In this document: one piece after another, positions 17,207 to 25,935 of the stretch
Numbering within the stretch: position 1 is the stretch's first letter
Layout of the letters: every line of letters starts with the position of its first letter
From: Hungatella sp.
GTDB lineage: Bacteria > Bacillota > Clostridia > Lachnospirales > Lachnospiraceae
Assembly: GCA_009712635.1 (NCBI GenBank)
Contig: WASS01000020.1
Span: 1,311,208-1,375,207 of the forward strand
Reading direction: 5' to 3'
DNA length: 64,000 nucleotides
The notes under the pieces: generated by a model
The model's database searches: none
What the model saw: only the letters and a program-made list of their open reading frames with translations
Told to the model about the DNA's origin: nothing
Translations under genes and position numbers: made by a program

Positions 17207-18064
17207 TTATAATAATTTAAAGCCCCTTTGCCTGCTGTAACTAGATATTTCATTATATTGAACCTGAATTCTGTCAAAACAATCTTGTATTGTATTTTTA
17301 CTTAATCCAGATAATGCTGCTTCCACGTCGCTGGCAAAACCTTTGGGGATAAATGCTTCTTTTTGCATTTGTAATCGCCCCAAACTGCCTTTCTCATTAA
17401 GTATATACATCCCATTTATAGCATACAGAACTTGCAGTAAGCTGACTGCACACCGAAACAATGAACCGGCAGCATATAGAACATCTCCTTTTCCAACTGC
17501 CTTCGTACCACACTGTTTTGAAAACTCACATTCCCATAAAAATTTTTCTATTACAGCTTTCTGGTAACTTTTAGGTATTTCTATCAGCCTTTTTTTCTGT
17601 TCTGTAATAAAGCTGTTATTGCTGCTCAAAACTTTACAATATGCGACCTCTCCCATATAAATAGAATTCACAAACCCAAACGGATGACCGCATTGGTAGT
17701 CAATGGTGATTTTTCCATCAATACAATCATCAATTACAGTAATCACTTTTTGGGTATTCCTGAAAAGAATATCTACGGCAATACCATCAATTTTCAACCA
17801 GCCTCCGCCGTTAATCCACGGTCCCCATTGGCCGGGATCGGTTACAATATTTATTCGATGTTCATCATCAAGTGAGACAGCCTTTTGTCTGAATGATGTA
17901 AGGTCAAACAATGCTTCATCATAGTATATTCCTATATCTATATCAGAATCATTATTCGCCGTACCCGTAGCGCGGGAACCACCCAAAACGATGGCATCAA
18001 TACCGGCAACTCCGGCAAAGGCGTGTATGATCTGTGTTAATATATTTTCTATTTTATTATTCAT
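17207..18064 (-). CDS. Nucleotidyltransferase-domain protein
   Basis: A 285-residue protein with an N-terminal polymerase-beta-like nucleotidyltransferase fold. The motif GGSRATGTANNDSDIDIGIY (about 28-47) has the metal-binding DxD, and a third Asp may be in GIAVDILF (about 98). The C-terminal part (about 150-280) is helical, as in DUF4037-type or aminoglycoside nucleotidyltransferase-like proteins. The substrate (nucleotide transfer to a drug or a protein) cannot be told. It stands alone between the aldolase operon and the ABC-F gene. Confidence 0.75.
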   Translation of the reverse strand: MNNKIENILTQIIHAFAGVAGIDAIVLGGSRATGTANNDSDIDIGIYYDEALFDLTSFRQKAVSLDDEHRINIVTDPGQWGPWINGGGWLKIDGIAVDILFRNTQKVITVIDDCIDGKITIDYQCGHPFGFVNSIYMGEVAYCKVLSSNNSFITEQKKRLIEIPKSYQKAVIEKFLWECEFSKQCGTKAVGKGDVLYAAGSLFRCAVSLLQVLYAINGMYILNEKGSLGRLQMQKEAFIPKGFASDVEAALSGLSKNTIQDCFDRIQVQYNEISSYSRQRGFKLL

Positions 18065-18163
18065 ATAAATTTCTCCAACTCTGTATTTTCTATTCCTTAT
18101 TGAAAGCCGTTATTATGAATATAAAAATTCAGGACCTTTACAAGGAAGTTCAGTGCCATCGAA

Positions 18164-20176
18164 TTACTGACAGTTCTCCCATTTATCATAAAGGCAATTC
18201 AGCTCTTTTTCCATAGTTTCTTTTTTCAAGAATAGTTGCTGTAAATATGCGAAATTGGTACTATTATCATTTATCTCTTGTTCCAGCTCTTTTAATCCAG
18301 CTTCTATGGCTTCAATTTCACTCTCAAGAATATCTGCCTTTTTCGTATTCAATTTTCTTGATCTGTTTTCCGTTCTGCTGTATTGATTTACTACCGTCCC
18401 AATGGACGTCTTTTTTTCATTAGAGAGAGCTCTGGTCTTTTCGTTTGACAGTTCCTCACATTTTCCCGCCTTTTGCAATTCTTCCTGATAATAAGTATAG
18501 TCTCCCGGATAAGTGATAAGACGGTTATTTTCAAATGACATGATTTTACCTGCAACTTTATTGATAAAATACCGGTCATGGGATACAAATAACAGGGTTC
18601 CTTCAAATGCGGATAAAGTTTCCTCCAGTACTTCTCTGGAATCAATATCCAAGTGATTGGTCGGCTCATCCAGAATCATAAAATTCACTTTTTCAAAGGT
18701 TAAAGAACATAATCTTAACCGGCTCTTCTCCCCACCGGATAAGAATCTTATTTTCTTATGAACATCGTCTTTAAAGAATAGAACTCTTGCCAGCTGGTTT
18801 CTTGCAGCTTCATAAGTAATATTGTGAAAACCTGAAAAGTACTCAAGTATGGTCTGGTCCTCGTCTTCAAAAACAACCTGCTGGGGCAGGTAACCGATTT
18901 TCACCTGCGCGCCGATTTTTACTGTACCGGAATCTGGTTTTAATTCTCCTAATATCAACTTAAGCAGAGTGGATTTGCCGCAGCCATTTTTCCCTATAAT
19001 GCAGGCGCTGTCCTGATAATAAACTTTCATATCAATATCTTTTAGCAATACGGCATCACTAAAACTTTTACTTAGGTGTTCAGTTTCTAATACCATTTTA
19101 CCGGAACGTTTCGCACTTTCCTGATTAAGGCGAACCTTCCTGTTTTCAAGAACCGGCTTTTCCAATACTTCAATCTTTTCCAGTCGTTTTTCCAATTCCT
19201 TTGCCCGCTTAAACATCGCTTCACTGTCTCTCATATTTCCCCAGATACGGTATCGCTCAATCTGCTTTTCCATCTGTTCGATCTTTTTCTGCTGATTAAT
19301 ATAATTCCTGTAGTCAATTAAGAACCGTCTCTCTTTCTCCAGTACATAATAACTATAATTACCTAGATAAATATTGGCCCGGCTAAACTCCAACTCCACG
19401 ATTTTCATAGCAACATGATCCAGAAAATATCTGTCATGGGAAATAATCAGGACAGAACCTTTATAATCCATTAAAAAACTTTCCAGCCATTCTGTAGTTT
19501 CTAAGTCCAAATGATTGGTTGGTTCGTCAAGAAGCAGGATGTCTGGCTCCTCAAGAAGTATCTTTGCCAGAATCACTCTGGTTTTTTCACCGCCGCTTAA
19601 ACTGTGAAATGGCAGCTGTTTTAAATTATCATTAATTTTAAGTCCTTCTGTTATCTTGTTTATCTTCGTTTCCAGCTCATATCCTCCGGCTATCTCATAC
19701 TCCTGGGTGAGCCGTCCGTAACTTAACAGTGCTTTTTCAAGTTGCTCACCTGAAAAAGTCTGAAGCTTTTCTTCAAGCTCTGATATCCGTCTCTTTAAAT
19801 CAGAAACTTTTTCAAATGCCATGCGGATTACATCAATGGCTTTGGTATCCTCACTGTAAACAGGTATCTGGTTTAAATACCCTACCTTAACCCCTTTACG
19901 AAGATTTACCTCACCAGCCTGATAATCTTCAAAGGTTTCCTCTATATACGAAGTCTCTCCAGCCTTCATCTGCTCCGTATTCTCATTCGTTCCCTGTAAA
20001 TTTAAATTACTTTCCTTAAACTTACCCATAATAATCTTCATAATTGTGGTTTTCCCACACCCATTCTTACCAATTAACCCAATCCTCTCCCCGGTTTTTA
20101 CCTCAAAGCTGATTGTTTCAAATATCTTGTTTGCTCCATAAAATTTCGTTAAATTATTAATACTTAATTCTATCAT
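18164..20176 (-). CDS. ABC-F ribosomal protection/translation factor
   Basis: A 670-residue soluble protein with two ATPase domains and no membrane segments. Walker A motifs are IGKNGCGKTT (about 36) and IGKNGCGKST (about 402). Signatures are LSGGEKTR (about 196) and LSGGEKSR (about 483), and Walker B motifs are LLLDEPTNHLDLE and MILDEPTNHLDID. The charged linker between them (about 265-350) is the P-site tRNA interaction motif region. The long C-terminal tail (about 570-670) is a charged coiled coil. The layout fits antibiotic-resistance ABC-F proteins. A leader ORF followed by an intrinsic terminator directly upstream strongly suggests drug-inducible expression by ribosome-mediated attenuation. 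Confidence 0.9.
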   Translation of the reverse strand: MIELSINNLTKFYGANKIFETISFEVKTGERIGLIGKNGCGKTTIMKIIMGKFKESNLNLQGTNENTEQMKAGETSYIEETFEDYQAGEVNLRKGVKVGYLNQIPVYSEDTKAIDVIRMAFEKVSDLKRRISELEEKLQTFSGEQLEKALLSYGRLTQEYEIAGGYELETKINKITEGLKINDNLKQLPFHSLSGGEKTRVILAKILLEEPDILLLDEPTNHLDLETTEWLESFLMDYKGSVLIISHDRYFLDHVAMKIVELEFSRANIYLGNYSYYVLEKERRFLIDYRNYINQQKKIEQMEKQIERYRIWGNMRDSEAMFKRAKELEKRLEKIEVLEKPVLENRKVRLNQESAKRSGKMVLETEHLSKSFSDAVLLKDIDMKVYYQDSACIIGKNGCGKSTLLKLILGELKPDSGTVKIGAQVKIGYLPQQVVFEDEDQTILEYFSGFHNITYEAARNQLARVLFFKDDVHKKIRFLSGGEKSRLRLCSLTFEKVNFMILDEPTNHLDIDSREVLEETLSAFEGTLLFVSHDRYFINKVAGKIMSFENNRLITYPGDYTYYQEELQKAGKCEELSNEKTRALSNEKKTSIGTVVNQYSRTENRSRKLNTKKADILESEIEAIEAGLKELEQEINDNSTNFAYLQQLFLKKETMEKELNCLYDKWENCQ

Positions 20177-20235
20177 AACTCTGCCTGACCTTTCTTTTAG
20201 TTAAAACCTGATTCTGCTTTTTCTTAAAAATGAAC

Positions 20236-20266
20236 GCAAAAAACCCAAAGCCAATAAGCTTTGGGT
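20236..20266 (-). terminator. Attenuator terminator in the ABC-F leader
   Basis: On the minus strand ACCCAAAGC, a short loop and GCTTTGGGT are followed by TTTTTT. It lies 60 bp before the ABC-F start codon and after the leader ORF, so it would end transcription before the gene unless opened. Confidence 0.8.
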
Positions 20267-20304
20267 CGTAATTCTTATAATTATCACCGTAATAACAAAT
20301 GATA

Positions 20305-20436
20305 TTAATCTGAATACTCCAAAAATCTTATATGGTTAACTTTAAATCTATTAAATTTGGACGCACTTCTAGCCTTAACCTGAAATAATGCGATCATAAT
20401 AGATTCCAATTTTGCCCATTTAAGTGTGGAGTTCAT
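20305..20436 (-). CDS. Leader peptide ORF upstream of the ABC-F gene
   Basis: A 43-codon minus-strand ORF. It starts with ATG at 20436 after GAGGAAAGG and ends with TAA at 20305, 39 bp before the attenuator stem. The peptide starts MNSTLKWAKLE and ends FLEYSD, with basic and hydrophobic residues in between. Short leader ORFs upstream of a terminator are typical for antibiotic-inducible ABC-F and erm genes, where a stalled ribosome favours an anti-terminator. I could not derive the competing anti-terminator pairing with confidence. Not a recognised family. Confidence 0.65.
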   Translation of the reverse strand: MNSTLKWAKLESIMIALFQVKARSASKFNRFKVNHIRFLEYSD

Positions 20437-20559
20437 GTTTGTTATTACCTTTCCTCGTTTAAAAATACTATATTTCTTTTATAATAAGCCAGAAAACATA
20501 TCCCGTCAAGTGTTTTAAGCATTCTAGCAGATATAGGATTACTATAATAAAACCGTAGG

Positions 20560-21114
20560 TCAGCGTAATGCAAGGTGCCTGGTATATGGTTCCAGCAGGA
20601 ACAGGAGCTGTGCCGTAACTTCCTGTACACTACAAGGCATGGAATTATTGATCCACCATTCCAATACTCCAATAAACCCGGAGGTCAAAAAGTGAGTAGT
20701 AATACCATTTGATAATTTGTTGTCTTCTGACTTTTTCCCTATGACCTCGGTTACTGTTTGAGCAATAATCACATATAAGCGGCTACGGAAAAATCCAAAT
20801 CCTTCGTTGTTAAGAAGCAGCTTGTAAATTGTAAAATTTTTTTCCAAATATTCAAAAACACTTTGAATTGCACTCTTATCTAAAGTGGTATTGGAACTAT
20901 TGGCACAGTGATTTACCAGCAGCTCAATATATTTTTCAATACACTTGTCAAGTAGGTCGTATTTATCCATATAATGCAGATAAACAGTCCCACGGTTTAT
21001 ATCTGCACGCTCTGCAATATCATTAATAGTTATTTTTTCAAATTCTTTTTCAGATAAAAGGTCGATAAAGGTATCCATAATCAACTGCCTTGTTTTTTTA
21101 ATTCTTCTATCCAC
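20560..21114 (-). CDS. TetR/AcrR family transcriptional regulator
   Basis: A 184-residue regulator. The HTH ITINDIAERADINRGTVYLHY is at about residues 28-48. The C-terminal domain has the GFIGVLEWWINNSMP pattern common in Clostridium TetR proteins. It is divergent from the ketopantoate-reductase-like gene at 21273, and two identical-type 16-bp palindromes lie between them. Inferred to repress both genes. The ligand is unknown. Confidence 0.9.
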   Translation of the reverse strand: MDRRIKKTRQLIMDTFIDLLSEKEFEKITINDIAERADINRGTVYLHYMDKYDLLDKCIEKYIELLVNHCANSSNTTLDKSAIQSVFEYLEKNFTIYKLLLNNEGFGFFRSRLYVIIAQTVTEVIGKKSEDNKLSNGITTHFLTSGFIGVLEWWINNSMPCSVQEVTAQLLFLLEPYTRHLALR

Positions 21115-21152
21115 AGCGCTCTCCTTCAGGTATTCAACAAATCAATATATTA

Positions 21153-21168
21153 TGTTGAGTTTTCAACA
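21153..21168. promoter_or_regulatory. TetR operator, copy 1 (TGTTGA-N4-TCAACA)
   Basis: Perfect dyad TGTTGA-GTTT-TCAACA, close to the TetR start codon. The second copy at 21233 has its centre exactly 80 bp away. Confidence 0.7.
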
Positions 21169-21232
21169 ATTGGAATGAACATAACCATTGTAACTCCAAT
21201 CACGAATCAGTACACTAACAGTACCAAACACG

Positions 21233-21248
21233 TGTTGAAAAGTCAACA
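21233..21248. promoter_or_regulatory. TetR operator, copy 2 (TGTTGA-N4-TCAACA)
   Basis: Perfect dyad TGTTGA-AAAG-TCAACA, located 24 bp before the start codon of the PanE-like gene. Binding here would block its transcription start or elongation. Confidence 0.7.
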
Positions 21249-21272
21249 TATGATTCGTCAGGAGGTTGTTTT

Positions 21273-22205
21273 ATGAAAATACTAATTTGGGGCCGCGGTG
21301 TTATAGGAACACAGTATGCCTGGGCATTGGAAAACGCAGGCCACACGGTTGAGTTCTATGTTCGGGAAGGTAGGAAGGCGCAATATGGTTCCTATGTAAA
21401 TTTGGAACTATGGGATACAAGAAAAAGCAAAAAAGACCCCATAGTAAAAGAAAAATGGGATATTGTTATGCACGAAGAGATAAAGGAAAATCACGACTAT
21501 GACCTGATTTTTATAAGCGTCAACCCGGAACAGATATCAAGTGTTGTTAAGTACCTGGCACCGCGAGTTGGAAATGCAACAGTCCTTTTTTTCAGCAACT
21601 TTTGGCAAGACCCCCAATTGGCTGTTTCGCCAATTCCGCGCAATCAGATTGTTTATGGCTTCCCCGGTGGAGGCGGCGGATTTGAAGGGAACACTTTGTA
21701 CGGTGGGTTTTACAAAACAGTTCAGTTTGGAACTTTTGAATCCCAGCCCACCAAAAGGGATTTAGAGGTTCGTAAGCTTTTTGTTCAGGCAGGTTTCAAG
21801 ATCATGGTTCAAAAAGATATAAAAAGCTGGCTCTGGAATCATTTCGCGTTCAACGCTGCAATGGAAGCCGAAGTTTTAAAAAGCGGTAGTTTTAAAGTAG
21901 TAATTTCTTCACGAGAAGCACTGGATGGAGTAGGCCGTAACTTGAAAGAAATAACCCCTGTTTTAAAAGCAAGGGGATCAAAACTTGATTTTTTGACAAT
22001 CGTGTTGAGCAGTCTGCCGCCGAAAGTAGTAAGTTTTATTATGACTCAGGTAGTATTTTCTCCAAAAAGCATGGCTTATGCGCTTATGGCGCATAACCAC
22101 TTTAAAGTTGGCTATTCAGTACAGGAAATTATTACAGCTGCGAGAAAGTACGGAGTCAAGGTACCACGGCTTTACGAAGTAGAAAACTTAATTAAGGAGC
22201 AATAA
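21273..22205 (+). CDS. Ketopantoate reductase (PanE/ApbA)-family oxidoreductase
   Basis: A 310-residue NAD(P)-dependent dehydrogenase. The N-terminal Rossmann motif is ILIWGRGVIGTQYAWALENAGH (split: GRGVIG at about 6-11). The GGGGG loop and QFGTFE segment of PanE lie mid-protein, and the catalytic Lys/Asn region KSWLWNHFAFNAA at about 187-199. PanE makes pantoate, but regulation by a divergent TetR suggests a different, inducible substrate. AGGAGG upstream confirms the ATG. A terminator at 22207 follows directly. Confidence 0.8.
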   Translation: MKILIWGRGVIGTQYAWALENAGHTVEFYVREGRKAQYGSYVNLELWDTRKSKKDPIVKEKWDIVMHEEIKENHDYDLIFISVNPEQISSVVKYLAPRVGNATVLFFSNFWQDPQLAVSPIPRNQIVYGFPGGGGGFEGNTLYGGFYKTVQFGTFESQPTKRDLEVRKLFVQAGFKIMVQKDIKSWLWNHFAFNAAMEAEVLKSGSFKVVISSREALDGVGRNLKEITPVLKARGSKLDFLTIVLSSLPPKVVSFIMTQVVFSPKSMAYALMAHNHFKVGYSVQEIITAARKYGVKVPRLYEVENLIKEQ

Positions 22206-22206
22206 A

Positions 22207-22252
22207 CCAGGACCTCCTGTCGTAGAATAATAACTATGCCAGGAGGCCCTGT
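22207..22252. terminator. Bidirectional terminator
   Basis: CCAGGACCTCCTG and CAGGAGGCCCTG arms with a short AT loop follow the PanE-like stop codon. Confidence 0.65.
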
Positions 22253-22343
22253 TCTGTTGAGGGAAGATGCAAACTATTTATTCGCTTAAACAGAGTCTCC
22301 CATTCACAAACATGGATTATTTATGTAATTATGGCATAGTATG

Positions 22344-23273
22344 TCAAGCATACATACGTACCCAGGATAATAAAAGAGTTGTAAACTCTCTTGAACATCT
22401 GTGCTCTAAATTATCAAAATAATTATAAGAACAAGTACCAGAATACAATTGAGAAAAAGATTTTATAGCTTCAGCAGGACAGATATTATCTTTTCCACCT
22501 GCGGTAAGTAATACAGGACAATTTAATCTGTTAACATGAGAGATGGTATCGACTAATCCCAAAGCTTGCCAGCCATCATCTATATTATCAATTGAACAAA
22601 GTGGTTCGTAATTATAAGAAATAGCACCCACACTCTTTGCCATAGGCAAATTAGTAAGGAAAGGTACATCTGCTGCTACACATCTTACTCCCTTGTCTTT
22701 AAAAATGGAACCTAACAACAAAGAGCAGCCTCCGCCTTGACTTGTTCCAAAAAATGAAACTCTATTCTCTATTACTTCACTTTGCTCCATTGCCCACTTT
22801 ACTGCTAAAATACAGTTAACAAGCCATAGTTTATATCCTTTTTCGGCATGGCTTGTTATTGTGTCAGCCAATACAGGCCAGGTATGATCCCGTTGTTTGC
22901 TTTCATCTGGTCCATTAGGCGTGGCATATCCCAGTGGTGATATGTGAAGAACATTATATCCTTGTGACACAAGTTCCGGGTGAGTACTGATTTCTGCACT
23001 ATATCCAGGAGTATGGATCAGTAATGGTGCTGGTCCGGACATTACTGGCTGCCAGTACCCATAAAACGCATCCATACCTTCAGGTTTGAATTTTACATAT
23101 CTAAACTCGTTTTTTACATGTCTGATTCCAAAACTAAAAGAGAATCCATTGTCAGAAAGAATTTCAACATCACATTTTATTGAATTAGCCATTTTCCATA
23201 TTGACTCTACCCATTTATCAACATCTTCAGATATTGGATATTTCTTAAATTCATTTAACTCTGAATGCATCAT
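22344..23273 (-). CDS. AXE1-family alpha/beta hydrolase (acetyl esterase-like)
   Basis: A 309-residue cytosolic hydrolase. The nucleophile elbow is GTSQGGG (about 176-182), the acid is Asp in TAGGKDNICP (about 261-270) and the catalytic His is in NLEHRC (about 290-295). The fold and PLLIHTPGYSAE segment match cephalosporin-C deacetylase/acetyl xylan esterase (AXE1) enzymes. Substrate could be an acetylated sugar or xenobiotic. It is 18 bp after an XRE regulator gene and shares its transcript. Confidence 0.75.
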   Translation of the reverse strand: MMHSELNEFKKYPISEDVDKWVESIWKMANSIKCDVEILSDNGFSFSFGIRHVKNEFRYVKFKPEGMDAFYGYWQPVMSGPAPLLIHTPGYSAEISTHPELVSQGYNVLHISPLGYATPNGPDESKQRDHTWPVLADTITSHAEKGYKLWLVNCILAVKWAMEQSEVIENRVSFFGTSQGGGCSLLLGSIFKDKGVRCVAADVPFLTNLPMAKSVGAISYNYEPLCSIDNIDDGWQALGLVDTISHVNRLNCPVLLTAGGKDNICPAEAIKSFSQLYSGTCSYNYFDNLEHRCSREFTTLLLSWVRMYA

Positions 23274-23291
23274 TTATCTCTCCTTATTTCA

Positions 23292-23993
23292 TTACTTTGC
23301 AATGTTTAATCTATCACTTTCAGATTCATAATCTCTTAGAATATGAAGCGCATTTTTATTAAGGACACCATATAAAACTGCAGCTTCAACCTGAGGATAG
23401 ATATATTCTGCGTACGGTAGCATAATCCTGATTAATCTATAATCAAGATCACCTTTAAGGATTTTTTGAAAAATAATAGAAATTGAATTGCTGTCAAGAA
23501 ACGGAATTAATCGCTCAAGCAAATTTTCATTGATTGTGTCATACATTGCGTTTTCCAGCAGTTTGACAACTGCATCATCATTTATATATTCCGCAAGTGA
23601 TACAATGCTTGAAATATCTATTCCATGTTTTGCAAGACCTTTAGCCATTTTGTCAAGCAGACTTGGCTTTAATAACGGTGCGATATTTACAATATCAGAT
23701 ATGCATTGCTTGTCCAATTCACAGCATAACTCTTGCCCTTCCAGTGCACTTTCAAGAATGGCGACTTCCTTTTCAGTTGGATTGCCAGAGCTTATAAGTT
23801 CATCAAGAGTGATGCCGAAAACATTTGCAACTTCAATTAAAATAGATATATCGGGGAAACTATCTCCGCATTCATATTTTGATATTGCCTGACGTGTCAG
23901 GTTGAGTTGTTCAGCAAGTTCCGATTGTGTCATGTCTGCTTTCTTACGAAGCCTTGATATATATGCACCAAATTTTTTTATATCAAACATCAA
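23292..23993 (-). CDS. XRE-family HTH regulator with helical C-terminal domain
   Basis: A 233-residue protein. HTH_3 domain at about residues 7-66 (AYISRLRKKADMTQSELAEQLNLTRQAISKYECG). The rest is an all-helical region of unknown type, rich in acidic residues, that may sense a ligand. First gene of an operon with the AXE1-like esterase, so it probably controls that gene. Confidence 0.85.
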   Translation of the reverse strand: MMFDIKKFGAYISRLRKKADMTQSELAEQLNLTRQAISKYECGDSFPDISILIEVANVFGITLDELISSGNPTEKEVAILESALEGQELCCELDKQCISDIVNIAPLLKPSLLDKMAKGLAKHGIDISSIVSLAEYINDDAVVKLLENAMYDTINENLLERLIPFLDSNSISIIFQKILKGDLDYRLIRIMLPYAEYIYPQVEAAVLYGVLNKNALHILRDYESESDRLNIAK

Positions 23994-24105
23994 AGATACC
24001 TCCTTTTATTCAGAATATCCTGAATGCAAAGGTAAATCAAGCAAAGGATAGTTGCTATTTATCATGCGTATATGTTCCCTTTTTTTCATAATCAATGGTT
24101 ATTAA

Positions 24106-24666
24106 TTAATTTTTCGGTACTGCGTCTGTCGCCTTATCAATAAAAGCAGCAATTTTACCGGGACTTTCCTTCATACCACTATTGACCCACTTTTTTATTA
24201 TGGCTATACTGCCATATGCGGTAAATGTATACCAATCATCGAATAACTTTAAATCTATCTGTATTGCTTCATTCTTCCATTTTTCAATATTAAAATCATG
24301 GCTGATATAAAGAATACGTTCTAATAAATCTTTATTCCCATTCTCTGAGAATAATACTTTGCATATATTGCTATTTGCTTTTATATACTTGCAAATTTCA
24401 TATGATAGTTTTCCAGAAGCTTCAAGGTCCATAGTACGCCCCACTACCTGTCTGATATCTTCATATAACTCATCTTCAATACTTGATAAAAGTTCAAACT
24501 GATTTGCATAATGTGAGTAAAAAGTATTTCGGTTTATATCTGCTTTCCTGCATATATCTGTCACTGTAACTTTGCTGATCGGACGTTCTTTCATTAGTTC
24601 CAGTAAACTGTTTTTTATAACCATCTTTGTGTATCTTACTCGTTGGTCCGCTTTTTCGTATGCCAT
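24106..24666 (-). CDS. TetR/AcrR family transcriptional regulator
   Basis: A 186-residue regulator. HTH ISKVTVTDICRKADINRNTFY at about residues 29-49. C-terminal motif SIAIIKKWVNSGMKESPGKIA is common among clostridial TetR proteins. Divergent from the membrane protein gene at 24826. The 159-bp gap holds a strong promoter and a GAACGTTC palindrome. Confidence 0.9.
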   Translation of the reverse strand: MAYEKADQRVRYTKMVIKNSLLELMKERPISKVTVTDICRKADINRNTFYSHYANQFELLSSIEDELYEDIRQVVGRTMDLEASGKLSYEICKYIKANSNICKVLFSENGNKDLLERILYISHDFNIEKWKNEAIQIDLKLFDDWYTFTAYGSIAIIKKWVNSGMKESPGKIAAFIDKATDAVPKN

Positions 24667-24749
24667 AATATTCTCCCTAAATAGATCAGTAAACGAACAA
24701 TAATTATATGATTTGTAAGATATCGAACGCTTTGTTATTGTACTGACTG

Positions 24750-24792
24750 TTGATTAAGTAACACTGTATCAGTATAATATATATGAACGTTC
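24750..24792 (+). promoter_or_regulatory. Sigma-A promoter and GAACGTTC operator candidate
   Basis: TTGATT (24750-24755), 17-bp spacer, TATAAT (24773-24778). A perfect palindrome GAACGTTC at 24785-24792 sits at the expected transcription start. Related CGAACG/CGAACA half sites occur upstream (near 24694 and 24724). Position suggests the TetR represses the membrane protein gene. Confidence 0.65.
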
Positions 24793-24825
24793 AACTCAAT
24801 TATAATTTTAACTGGAGGTAAAACA

Positions 24826-25824
24826 ATGGGAAATATAACCATAGTTCCTGTATGGATGATTCAAGATATTTTAGTTTTAATTATTGCCACTTTAATGATT
24901 TTTTATATAATAGATAATGAAGAGCGTCCAAAGATTGTATTAATGCAATTCGTATGCTTTGTCTTTTTTTACGCCTCGGCCTTTGAAAATGTTGCTGTGT
25001 TTATGGGATCTATAGGAAAAGAAGGTTTTTACTCCTATGGGCACAGTATCCTAATGATATTCAATGTACCATTAACTGTTCCAATTATCGAGTTTCTTAT
25101 CGTTTACTCAACGTTACGTGTTTTGAAGACGATAAATATACCGTCATGGACTAAACCTTTCATTGCTGGACTTAGTGCTATGATTTTTGACTTTTCACTG
25201 GATCCGGTGGCAGTAAAACAGATTTTTCAAACTTCAGAAGGAATCATTGGCAGGTGGAGTTATTACCCGCTCCCTGGTGAACCTGTCATCTATGGGGAAC
25301 CTGTCATGAATTTTACGGGTTGGATCTATATAGCCGGATACTGGACTGCATTTATCTTAATTGGTGAATGGTGGCATAAAAGAAGTGGTTACAGTAAGCT
25401 GATTGGTTATCTATATCCGGTTTTGGCTTCCATTCTTGCTCTGATATGCCTGGTTTCACCTATATCCAATTTCTTTAATTTTATGGGACCATTTTTCACC
25501 AGAACTTCTAATATGCAATGGGTAATGCTTGTCTCACTTTCTTTAATTTCAGTAGGAATTTTAGTTTTAGCCTTAGTCAAGTACTGGGATGGCAGGTTTG
25601 TCAGCTCCTTGGATTACAGAAAGGATTTTCCTATCATGTTTACTTTCCTGGGTTTTCCTTTCGCTAATACCTTGTTTTGTATTATTGGTGGATACATGGA
25701 AGTATTATGGCTTGTTGTCCTGGCACAGGTGTTACTATTGGCAGGCTGGAGTGGTATTTATATTTTGAGTAAAAAGTCATTTACAATGAAGGACTCAAAA
25801 CAAGTTAGCCAAATCAAGCCTTAA
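24826..25824 (+). CDS. Multi-pass membrane protein resembling the carotenoid-biosynthesis DUF422 family
   Basis: A 332-residue protein with about eight hydrophobic helices and no soluble domain. The segment VPLTVPIIEFLIVYSTLR, the motif DFSLDPVA (about 125-132) and GEPVMNFTGW (about 160-169) resemble the conserved pattern of DUF422 carotenoid hydratase-like proteins. No other carotenoid gene is near, so the function is open. GGAGG precedes the ATG. Regulated by the divergent TetR in all likelihood. Confidence 0.5.
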   Translation: MGNITIVPVWMIQDILVLIIATLMIFYIIDNEERPKIVLMQFVCFVFFYASAFENVAVFMGSIGKEGFYSYGHSILMIFNVPLTVPIIEFLIVYSTLRVLKTINIPSWTKPFIAGLSAMIFDFSLDPVAVKQIFQTSEGIIGRWSYYPLPGEPVIYGEPVMNFTGWIYIAGYWTAFILIGEWWHKRSGYSKLIGYLYPVLASILALICLVSPISNFFNFMGPFFTRTSNMQWVMLVSLSLISVGILVLALVKYWDGRFVSSLDYRKDFPIMFTFLGFPFANTLFCIIGGYMEVLWLVVLAQVLLLAGWSGIYILSKKSFTMKDSKQVSQIKP

Positions 25825-25850
25825 GGGCTTGCCGCAGAATTTTATCATCA

Positions 25851-25879
25851 ATAAGCCCTTGGCAAAGCCCAGGGCTTAT
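25851..25879 (+). terminator. Terminator after the membrane protein gene
   Basis: ATAAGCCCT (25851-25859) pairs perfectly with AGGGCTTAT (25871-25879). An upstream AAGGGCTT at 25823 could compete for the same arm. Confidence 0.6.
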
Positions 25880-25935
25880 GATTTATAACATCAAACAGCG
25901 AAACGTTCAGAATATAAAATATTGGTGCTCTAAGC

